In this document: positions 1-6,853 of the stretch, one piece after another
How positions within the stretch are numbered: the stretch's first letter is position 1
How the letters are laid out: each line of letters begins with the position of its first letter
DNA from: Pseudoblastomonas marina
GTDB lineage: Bacteria > Pseudomonadota > Alphaproteobacteria > Sphingomonadales > Sphingomonadaceae
Length of the DNA stretch: 64,000 bases
Reading direction: 5' to 3'
Assembly (NCBI RefSeq): GCF_014641655.1
Contig: NZ_BMID01000001.1
Span: forward strand, 1,168,427 to 1,232,426
The notes under the pieces: generated by a model
Seen by the model: only the letters and a program-made list of their open reading frames with translations
Databases searched by the model: none
Told to the model about the DNA's origin: nothing
Translations under genes and position numbers: made by a program

Positions 1-1038
1 ATCGAGATTGACCCGCAGCGGTTCACCGAACGCGCTTTGCGAACCGAGCTTGGCGGCAAGGTCGCGGCAATAGGCGAGCACCGCCTCGTCCCCGTCATTG
101 TCACGCAGCATCGGCAGGATCACGACCTGCCACGGCGCGACCTGCGGCGGCACGCGAAGCCCGTCATCGTCGCCATGGGTCATGATCACCCCGCCGACCA
201 TGCGGGTCGAAACGCCCCAGCTGGTAGTGTGGCAGAACTGCTCGCCGCCTTCGCGATCCTGGTACTTGATTCCCGCGGCTTGCGCGAAGCTGGTGCCGAG
301 ATAGTGCGAGGTGCCGGCCTGGAGCGCCTTGCCGTCCTGCATCATCGCCTCGATCGAATAGGTCGCATCGGCGCCCGGGAAGCGTTCGTGCTCGGGCTTC
401 TCGCCCGCGATCACCGGCAGGCCGAGATCTTCCTCGGCGAAGGCGCGGTAGACCTCGAGCATGCGCATCGTGTGCTCGCGCGCCTCTGCCTCGTTCTCAT
501 GCGCGGTATGGCCTTCCTGCCACAGGAATTCGCTGGTGCGGAGGAACATGCGGGTGCGCATCTCCCAGCGCACGACATTGGCCCACTGGTTCAATTTCAG
601 CGGCAGGTCACGCCAGCTCCGGATCCAGCGCGCCATCGCATCGCCGAAGATCGTTTCCGAGGTCGGACGGACGATAAGCGGTTCCTCGAGCTTCGCCTCG
701 GGGTCGGGCTTGAGGCCCCCTGCCCCGTCGGCGATCAGCCGATGGTGGGTGACCACCGCCATTTCCTTGGCGAAGCCGTCGACATGCGCGGCCTCGCGCT
801 CGAAATTGCCGAGCGGGATGAACAGCGGGAAATAGACGTTGTCGTGCCCGGTCGCCTTGATCCGGTCGTCGAGCAGGCGCTGCATCCGCTCCCAGATGCC
901 GTAGCCCCACGGCTTGATCACCATGCAGCCGCGCACGCCCGATTCCTCGGCCATGTCGGCGGCGGTGATGACTTCCTGGTACCAGGCGGCGAAATCGTCT
1001 GCGCGCCGCGTATTCAGCGCATGGCGGATGTTGGCCAC
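1..1038 (-). CDS. proS: prolyl-tRNA synthetase, type 3 (3' end off window)
   Basis: Class II aminoacyl-tRNA synthetase that charges tRNA-Pro. 346 codons are visible and the C-terminus lies beyond base 1. RPTSET (residues 124-129) and the motif-2 region RTSEFLWQEGHTAH (167-180) are intact. The KPWGYGIWERMQ segment (about 42-53) is typical of the archaeal/eukaryote-like ProRS (type 3), not the usual bacterial type with its editing insertion. The start is GTG at 1038 with AAGGA just upstream; no in-frame ATG fits better. It lies 46 bp downstream of phaR on the same strand. In many alphaproteobacteria proS follows nuoN-birA-coaX-rnj-DUF1467, but here it lies outside that cluster. Confidence 0.93.
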   Translation of the reverse strand, partial: MANIRHALNTRRADDFAAWYQEVITAADMAEESGVRGCMVIKPWGYGIWERMQRLLDDRIKATGHDNVYFPLFIPLGNFEREAAHVDGFAKEMAVVTHHRLIADGAGGLKPDPEAKLEEPLIVRPTSETIFGDAMARWIRSWRDLPLKLNQWANVVRWEMRTRMFLRTSEFLWQEGHTAHENEAEAREHTMRMLEVYRAFAEEDLGLPVIAGEKPEHERFPGADATYSIEAMMQDGKALQAGTSHYLGTSFAQAAGIKYQDREGGEQFCHTTSWGVSTRMVGGVIMTHGDDDGLRVPPQVAPWQVVILPMLRDNDGDEAVLAYCRDLAAKLGSQSAFGEPLRVNLD

Positions 1039-1084
1039 AAATCTTCCTTCGGAGCGCCCGCCCTGGCGGACGGGTCTGGGTCTG

Positions 1085-1633
1085 TTACTTGTCGAGCTTG
1101 TCGAGCTTGTCCTGCATCGCCGCCATCTGGGCGCGCAGTTCTGCAAGGTCGTCGCTATCTTTGCCCTTCGGCGAGGCCTGCTGTCCCGGTGCGAGCACCG
1201 CGCGCCAGCCATCGGCGAACATCTTCATGTTGTGCTGCGCCATCTTGGCGAAGGGGTTTTCCGACAGGCCCTTGCCGAAGGAATCGCGCAGTTTTTCCTG
1301 GTTGTCGCAGAAGCTCTTCATCGAGGCGTCGAGATAGGACGGGACCAGCGCCTGCATCGAATTGCCGTATAGCGAGATCAGCTGGCGCAGGAACGACACC
1401 GGCAGCAGCTGTTCGCCGCTCGATTCGGAATCCATGATGATCTGGGTCAGCACCTGGTGGGTGATGTCGTCGCCCGACTTGGCGTCGACGACCTGGAATT
1501 CCTGGTTGTCGCGGGTCATCTGGGCCAGCGTTTCGAGCGTGATGTAGCTCGAGCTGTCGGTGTTGTAGAGCCGCCGGTTCGCGTATTTCTTGATGATGAT
1601 CGGTTCGTCGGGATCTCTGGGGCGCGCGGCCAT
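1085..1633 (-). CDS. phaR: polyhydroxyalkanoate synthesis repressor PhaR
   Basis: 182-aa DNA-binding regulator of polyhydroxyalkanoate granule genes. In the known family it binds both PHB granules and TGC/GCA-rich operators. The N-terminal PHB/PHA accumulation regulator domain is plain (IIIKKYANRRLYNT, about residues 12-25), followed by the PhaF/PHB_acc region with QLISLYGNSMQALVPSYLD. The C-terminus is a short leucine/lysine-rich tail that may form a coiled coil. The ATG at 1633 is preferred over an upstream start because GGAGA lies a few bases before it and the domain begins right after. It sits between alr and proS on the same strand. A TGC-rich element just upstream suggests autoregulation (inference). 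Confidence 0.93.
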   Translation of the reverse strand: MAARPRDPDEPIIIKKYANRRLYNTDSSSYITLETLAQMTRDNQEFQVVDAKSGDDITHQVLTQIIMDSESSGEQLLPVSFLRQLISLYGNSMQALVPSYLDASMKSFCDNQEKLRDSFGKGLSENPFAKMAQHNMKMFADGWRAVLAPGQQASPKGKDSDDLAELRAQMAAMQDKLDKLDK

Positions 1634-1671
1634 CTGGCTCTCCGGAATAGGAATGAGATTTCGCACTAGCA

Positions 1672-1692
1672 GCACTGCTTAGTGCAGCGCAA
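1672..1692. promoter_or_regulatory. TGC/GCA-rich candidate PhaR operator upstream of phaR
   Basis: This site holds GCACT...AGTGC as an inverted repeat followed by TGCAGCGCAA, immediately upstream of phaR. PhaR-type repressors are known to bind TGC/GCA-rich partly palindromic sites and to control their own gene. It shares the TGCAGC core with the 15-mers upstream of the thiolase and amtB. The operator role is inferred from motif and position only. Confidence 0.4.
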
Positions 1693-1703
1693 TATTAGTG
1701 CCC

Positions 1704-2747
1704 TTACGCGCGGAGAAAGCGCGAACCGAGCGCGGTCAGCAACTCGTATTGCGACAGGCCGCTGACCCGTGCAGCCTCGGGCAGGTCGTATTCGGCGCGG
1801 ACCCAGTCGCCCTCGGCGAGGTCGGGGGCGTGGGTCAGGTCGATCGCGGTCATGTCCATCGAGACACGCCCCAGCACCGGCAATCGGGCGTCGCCGTTGC
1901 GCATCGCGCCCTTGCCCGACCAGCAGCGCAGGTAACCGTCGGCATATCCGAGCGCGACCGTACCGATCCGCATCGCGTGCGGCGCGGTGAAGGTCGCGTT
2001 GTAACCCACCGTCTCGCCCGCCTGCAGCTCGCGCGTCTGCATGATCGCGGCGTCGATCCGGGCGACCTGGCGGATTACGTCGGCGAGCTCGGGTCGAGGG
2101 ACACCGCCATAGAGCGACAGGCCGGGACGGGTCAGGTCGTAGTGATAGCCATCACCGAGTGCGATCCCGGCACTGTTCGAAAGGCTCGCTTCGCGGTGGG
2201 CGATCCTGGTGCGCGCCGCGTCGAAGGCGGTCCGCTGGCGCTCGTTGGCCTCGCCGTCCTCGTCGGCCGAATGGAGATGCGACATCAACACGTGGATATC
2301 GAGCGCGGCGACCTCCGGAGCGTCGAGTTCGGCGAGCGGCAGACCGAGCCGGTTCATCCCGGTGTCGAGCATCAGGTGGCATGGCCCTCCCCCCGCCGCG
2401 TTCCACAACCTCGCCTGGTGGATCGAGTTGAGGATCGGTCGAGCCCCCACCGCACGCGCGTAGGCCGCTTCCTCGGCATTGATCGGTCCGTGCAGCACCG
2501 CGATAGCCTCGGGTGGCACAACCTCCAGAAGATCGGGCACTTCGGACCAGTGCGCGACGAAAAAATCGCGGCAGCCCGCCTCCCACAGCGTTTCCGCGAC
2601 GAGCCGTGCACCCAGCCCGTATCCGTCAGCCTTGACCGCCGCCCCTGCCCGCGCCGCACCGCTCATCCGGTCGAGCGCGCGCCAGTTCGTGGCCAGCGCC
2701 GCCCGATCGACGGTCAGCCGCAGCGTCGGCGGGGGCAGGTCAGCCAT
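1704..2747 (-). CDS. alr: alanine racemase
   Basis: 347-aa PLP-dependent fold-type III enzyme interconverting L- and D-alanine for peptidoglycan. The PLP lysine is K39 in AVKADGYGLGA; the second catalytic residue is Y249 in GETVGYNATF; RPGLSLYGG (207-215) is the phosphate-binding region. The length is slightly short for the family (350-370). The start is ATG at 2747, which overlaps the end of the MFS gene by 8 bp, so the two are probably translationally coupled. Confidence 0.95.
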   Translation of the reverse strand: MADLPPPTLRLTVDRAALATNWRALDRMSGAARAGAAVKADGYGLGARLVAETLWEAGCRDFFVAHWSEVPDLLEVVPPEAIAVLHGPINAEEAAYARAVGARPILNSIHQARLWNAAGGGPCHLMLDTGMNRLGLPLAELDAPEVAALDIHVLMSHLHSADEDGEANERQRTAFDAARTRIAHREASLSNSAGIALGDGYHYDLTRPGLSLYGGVPRPELADVIRQVARIDAAIMQTRELQAGETVGYNATFTAPHAMRIGTVALGYADGYLRCWSGKGAMRNGDARLPVLGRVSMDMTAIDLTHAPDLAEGDWVRAEYDLPEAARVSGLSQYELLTALGSRFLRA

Positions 2748-4368
2748 GCGTGTCTTCGAAGTCCTTCGGTGGGCCGCCGTCGACGCCCCACAGGACGATG
2801 CCGAGGCCTGCGGCGACCACGACGATCGTGTACCACAGTCCGGCATAGACGTCGCCCGTGCGCGCGACGATGATGCCCGCGATCAACGGGAGGAATCCTC
2901 CGAGATAACCGGCCCCGAAATGGTAGGGGATCGACATCGAGCTGTAACGGATCTTGGTCGGGAACATCTCGGTCAGCAGTGCGGCAACCGAGCCGTAGGT
3001 CAATGCCGAGAGCACGCCGAGCACGAGCAGCAGGCCGAGGATGCCGAGGATATTGGCGAGCGGCGGGTTCTGGCGGTCGAAATCGAAGCCGCGCTCGGTC
3101 AATGCCGCCTGCAACCCGTCGCGTCGCGCGCCAGCGTCGTCGAACCAACCAGCCTCGAGCGGGATCGCAGTCCCGCCCGCGGTTACCGCGAGGTCTTCGG
3201 ATTGCGTCACCGAATAGGCGACGCCGCTGGCGGTCAGCGTTTCAAGCACCTTGCCGCAATCGCTCTGTTCGCGGTCGAACAGTTCGGCAAAGGGATCGGT
3301 GTCGCATTGCCGGCCCGAGACGACGATCGGGGTCTCTTGCGCCGCCTGCGCAAGCCCGGGATTGGCGAGACTGCCCATGCTCCAGAAGATCGGGAACAGC
3401 AGGGCAAGCGACGCGAGCGCGCCAATCACGATCGGCTTCTTGCGGCCGACCCGGTCCGACCACCGGCCCACGATCACATAGAAGCTCATCGCGATCAGTC
3501 CGGCGATCAGCAGCAGCCACTCGACCAGGCTTTCGTCGAGCCGCATCGGGCCGCGCAGGAAGCTAAGCCCCGAGAAGAACGCCGTGTACCAGATCGTGGT
3601 CAGCACGCCGGTGACCCCGAAGGCGACGAGGATGCGCTTCTTGTTGCCGGGATAGGTGAAACTCTCGACGAAGGGATTCCCAGCGGTCTCGCCGGCCTCG
3701 CGCATCGCCTGGAACACCGGGCTCTCGGACAATTTCAGCCGCATCCATAGCGAAATGCCGAGCAGGATGATCGACAGCAGGAAGGGTACGCGCCAGCCCC
3801 ATTCGGCGAAGGCCTCCTCGCTGAACAGGGCACGGCAGGCAATCACCACGATGATCGAGAGGACGAAGCCGCCGACCACGCTCGCCTGGATGAACCCGGT
3901 ATAGAACCCGCGCTTTTCGGGCGGGGCATGCTCGGCGACGTAGATTGCCGCGCCGCCATATTCGCCGCCCAGTGCGAGGCCTTGCAGGATGCGCAAGCCG
4001 ATCACGATGATCGGTGCCGCGATCCCGATACTCGCTGCGCTCGGGATCAGGCCGACCCCGGCGGTGGCGATGCCCATCAGCGTGACGGTGACGAGGAAAG
4101 TGTATTTGCGCCCTAGTTTGTCGCCGAGAAAACCGAACAGGATCGCGCCCAGCGGGCGGAAACCGAACCCGACCGCGAAACCGGCCCAGACCAGCAGGAT
4201 CTGGAGCGTCTCGTTGCCGCTCGGGAAGAATGCCGCCCCGATCAGGCCCGCAAGCGTGCCGTAGATGAAGAAATCGTACCATTCGAAGATCGTGCCGGCC
4301 GAACTGGCGGCGATCACCAGCCGCAGCTCCTTCTTGGTCGGCTCGCGCCCGTGCAGCGCATCGCTCAT
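2740..4368 (-). CDS. MFS transporter, metabolite:H+ symporter-like
   Basis: 542-aa inner-membrane carrier of the major facilitator superfamily with about 12 hydrophobic segments. The MFS signature GDKLGRKYTF follows TM2, and the second-half equivalent is GRWSDRVGRKKP, as in the MHS (proline/betaine, citrate, shikimate) group. Between the late TM helices lies a long polar segment (about residues 325-440) with two cysteines, longer than in the minimal fold; similar loops occur in related carriers. The substrate cannot be deduced. GGGAGGGG precedes the ATG. It overlaps alr by 8 bp and follows the Fe-S scaffold gene by 33 bp. Confidence 0.85.
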   Translation of the reverse strand: MSDALHGREPTKKELRLVIAASSAGTIFEWYDFFIYGTLAGLIGAAFFPSGNETLQILLVWAGFAVGFGFRPLGAILFGFLGDKLGRKYTFLVTVTLMGIATAGVGLIPSAASIGIAAPIIVIGLRILQGLALGGEYGGAAIYVAEHAPPEKRGFYTGFIQASVVGGFVLSIIVVIACRALFSEEAFAEWGWRVPFLLSIILLGISLWMRLKLSESPVFQAMREAGETAGNPFVESFTYPGNKKRILVAFGVTGVLTTIWYTAFFSGLSFLRGPMRLDESLVEWLLLIAGLIAMSFYVIVGRWSDRVGRKKPIVIGALASLALLFPIFWSMGSLANPGLAQAAQETPIVVSGRQCDTDPFAELFDREQSDCGKVLETLTASGVAYSVTQSEDLAVTAGGTAIPLEAGWFDDAGARRDGLQAALTERGFDFDRQNPPLANILGILGLLLVLGVLSALTYGSVAALLTEMFPTKIRYSSMSIPYHFGAGYLGGFLPLIAGIIVARTGDVYAGLWYTIVVVAAGLGIVLWGVDGGPPKDFEDTHG

Positions 4369-4401
4369 CGGTTTTCCCCTCCCGAAAGTTGAGCGATGCT
4401 C

Positions 4402-4839
4402 CTAGCCCGCTACATCGTCGGGGGAAAGCGCCCGGATCGCGGCCTTCCACGGCAGGATGATCGCGCCGTGGCGAGCGGGATAGCCGCGCGCCGGCTCGAG
4501 CAAGTCGAAGCCGGGCCAGTCTGGCAAGGGGCCCTCGCCTGCGAGCCAATCGGAGATAGCCGCATGGGCCGTGACGATCGCGGCAAGGCCCGTGCCGCGC
4601 GCATCCTGCGCGAAGATCGCCGCCGCTGCCTGGCCGATCGCGCAGGCCTGGACCTGGAGGCCGAGTTGTTCGATGGCGCCGTTCGCATCGACCGCGAGGC
4701 CAAGCGCGACCGTGCTGCCGCAGAGCGGCGCGCGCGCTTCTCCGCAGCGATCCCACGTGTTTCCCGCGAACGGATAGTCAGCCAGCGCGACCGCCAGCCC
4801 GAGAATTTCGGTGGTGTAGAGTTGCGCGGCGCTGGCCAT
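4402..4839 (-). CDS. NifU/IscU-like iron-sulfur cluster scaffold protein
   Basis: 145-aa protein of the NifU N-terminal/IscU superfamily. C40 in APLCGSTV and C66 in QVQACAIGQ match the first two of the usual three cluster ligands. The third canonical cysteine, expected near the R-x-x-C-x-x-L motif, is replaced in PARHGAIILPW (about 121-131). It may bind a cluster transiently, use another ligand, or be a derived non-assembly paralog. It begins 1 bp after cvpA ends. There is no isc/suf context nearby, so a role in Fe-S biogenesis is inferred from the fold alone. Confidence 0.8.
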   Translation of the reverse strand: MASAAQLYTTEILGLAVALADYPFAGNTWDRCGEARAPLCGSTVALGLAVDANGAIEQLGLQVQACAIGQAAAAIFAQDARGTGLAAIVTAHAAISDWLAGEGPLPDWPGFDLLEPARGYPARHGAIILPWKAAIRALSPDDVAG

Positions 4840-4840
4840 G

Positions 4841-5392
4841 TCAGTCCGCGTCGGCGTCGACCGCAGCTTCCTCGGCGGCGTTCTCGCGGCGCTCCTGCAG
4901 CGCCTGTCGCCGCTCGGCGATCATCTCGACAAGCGACTGGCTGGCCGAATTGATGAAGGTGTAGCTGCGCGCCTGCGTCACCCAGTCCGGACGCCCGCCA
5001 ATTCCCCAGACCGTGTCGTAGCCGAGCACCAGCACCGAGAAGGCGAAGACCGTGATCACCACCCCCTTGACCGTGCCGAAGCCGAAGCCGAGCAACCGGT
5101 CGAACGGGCCCAGTGCCGAGGCGCGCGAGGCCTTGCCGAACTGGTTGGCGATCAGCTTGACCACCGCGTAGGGCACCAGCAGCAGCAGCGCGAAGGCGAG
5201 CACCGGGGCGCCGTTGTTGAAATCGAGATAGGGGGCGATCGCGGTCGTCAGCGGTGTGTGGAGGTAGCGGATCGCGAAGATCGCGCAGATCCAGGCGCAC
5301 AGCGCGAGCGTTTCTTCCACGAAACCGCGCATGAACCCTGTGATCGCGCCAAGGCCCACGATCAGCAACACAACGATATCCAAACCCGTCAT
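4841..5392 (-). CDS. cvpA: CvpA family inner-membrane protein
   Basis: 183-aa membrane protein with four predicted TM segments. The family hallmarks are an N-terminal GLDIVVLLIVGLGAITGFMRGF and a later GPFDRLLGFGFGTVKG. CvpA was named for colicin V production and is linked in other bacteria to envelope homeostasis; its molecular function is unknown. The C-terminus is a charged Ala/Glu/Asp-rich tail. It lies 11 bp downstream of radA and 1 bp upstream of the scaffold gene, in the same transcription unit. Confidence 0.88.
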   Translation of the reverse strand: MTGLDIVVLLIVGLGAITGFMRGFVEETLALCAWICAIFAIRYLHTPLTTAIAPYLDFNNGAPVLAFALLLLVPYAVVKLIANQFGKASRASALGPFDRLLGFGFGTVKGVVITVFAFSVLVLGYDTVWGIGGRPDWVTQARSYTFINSASQSLVEMIAERRQALQERRENAAEEAAVDADAD

Positions 5393-5403
5393 CGCGGCGA
5401 GAA

Positions 5404-6774
5404 TTACGCGCCGCCCATGATCCGGTCAACGAGTTTGGGCAGCAAATCGAGCGCGTCGTAGCTTACGCCCTTGATCGTGGCGGCTTCATCGGCCGGAGGA
5501 CCGTGTGCGCGGTCGAAACCAAGCTTGGCCGCTTCGCGCAACCGCATGCTGGTATGCGCCACCGGGCGTATTTCCCCCGCAAGCGACACTTCGCCGAACC
5601 AGGTCGCGCGCGCGGCAAGCGGGCGATCGGCGAGCGCCGAGACGAGCGCGGCGACCACCGCGAGATCGGCCGCCGGATCGGCGAGGCGATAGCCGCCCGC
5701 GACGTTGAGATAAACCTCGGCGGAGGAGAAATTGAGCCCGCAGCGAGATTCGAGCACGGCGAGCAGCATCGCGAGCCGCCCTCCGTCCCAGCCGACCACC
5801 GCGCGTCGCGGCGTGGCCCCGCTTTGCAGACGGACCACAAGGGCCTGGATCTCGACCAGCACCGGGCGCGTGCCCTCGATCGCGGGGAACACCGCGCTTC
5901 CCGCCACCGGTTCCTCGCGCCCCGACAGGAACAGCGAGGACGGATTGGCGATTTCGGCAAGGCCTTCGGCGCCCATCGCGAACACCCCGATCTCGTCCAC
6001 GGGTCCGAAGCGGTTCTTGAGCCCGCGCAGGATGCGGTACTGGTGCGACCGCTCGCCCTCGAAGGCGAGCACCACGTCGACCATGTGTTCGAGCACACGC
6101 GGGCCGGCAATGTTGCCGTCCTTGGTGACATGCCCGACCAGCACCAGCGCGCTGCCGCATTCCTTGGCGAAGCGGATCAACTCGAAAGCGCAGCCACGCA
6201 CCTGGCTGACGGTGCCGGGCGCGCCCTCGATCTGGTCGGAGAACATCGTCTGGATGGAATCGATCACGATCAGCGCGGGCGGCTCGCCCTGCCCGAGCGT
6301 GGTCAGGATATCGCGCGCATTGGTCGCGCTCGCGAGCCGCACCGGCGCATCGGCCACACCGAGCCTGCGGGCGCGCATGCGGACTTGCGCAGGGGCTTCC
6401 TCGCCCGAGATATAGACCGCGCCGCGGCCTGATTTCGCGATATTGGCCGCCGCCTGCAGCAGCAGGGTCGACTTGCCGATCCCCGGATCGCCGCCCATCA
6501 GGATCGCGCTGCCGACCACCAGCCCGCCGCCGAGCGCGCGATCGAATTCGGCAAGTCCCGTACCGATGCGTTCGGGCGCCTCGCCGGTTTCCTCCATCCC
6601 TTCGAGCGCGATCAGCCGCCCACCGGAAGACAGGTCGTGTTTCTGCGAGAACACCGTCGCTGGCGCGTCCTCGACGAGAGAATTCCATTCCTGGCATTCG
6701 CCGCACTGGCCCTGCCAGCGCGTCGCGACGCTGCCGCAGGCCTGGCACACATAGCGTTTCTTGGGCTTTGCCAT
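5404..6774 (-). CDS. radA: DNA repair protein RadA
   Basis: 456-aa RecA-like ATPase that promotes branch migration of recombination intermediates. It has a four-cysteine zinc finger (C10, C13, C24, C27), Walker A GDPGIGKST (95-103), the RadA-specific KNRFG motif (253-257), and a Lon-like C-terminal domain. The start is the ATG at 6774, because translation from there begins MAKPKKRYVC as in the family; a further-upstream in-frame ATG would run through the intergenic region. A LexA-type box lies 17-31 bp upstream, so SOS control is likely (inference). Confidence 0.96.
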   Translation of the reverse strand: MAKPKKRYVCQACGSVATRWQGQCGECQEWNSLVEDAPATVFSQKHDLSSGGRLIALEGMEETGEAPERIGTGLAEFDRALGGGLVVGSAILMGGDPGIGKSTLLLQAAANIAKSGRGAVYISGEEAPAQVRMRARRLGVADAPVRLASATNARDILTTLGQGEPPALIVIDSIQTMFSDQIEGAPGTVSQVRGCAFELIRFAKECGSALVLVGHVTKDGNIAGPRVLEHMVDVVLAFEGERSHQYRILRGLKNRFGPVDEIGVFAMGAEGLAEIANPSSLFLSGREEPVAGSAVFPAIEGTRPVLVEIQALVVRLQSGATPRRAVVGWDGGRLAMLLAVLESRCGLNFSSAEVYLNVAGGYRLADPAADLAVVAALVSALADRPLAARATWFGEVSLAGEIRPVAHTSMRLREAAKLGFDRAHGPPADEAATIKGVSYDALDLLPKLVDRIMGGA

Positions 6775-6790
6775 GGCCGTGCGATAGTTG

Positions 6791-6805
6791 GAACATTTGT
6801 GGAAC
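6791..6805. promoter_or_regulatory. LexA (SOS) box, GAAC-N7-GAAC
   Basis: GAAC, seven bases, GAAC on the plus strand is GTTC-N7-GTTC on the minus strand, the exact alphaproteobacterial LexA consensus. It lies in the 79-bp divergent region, 17 bp before radA and about 49 bp before the patatin gene. Match and position are seen directly; LexA binding is inferred. Confidence 0.6.
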
Positions 6806-6853
6806 GCAAGCCCGCTATTGCCCCACTCCCCCGCCCCTGCCATCAAGGGGCGG

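Noticed and set aside
2740-4368. Central polar loop of the MFS carrier as an inserted domain
   Set aside because: Similar long loops with two cysteines are, as far as I recall, common in related MHS-type carriers; not clearly unusual.
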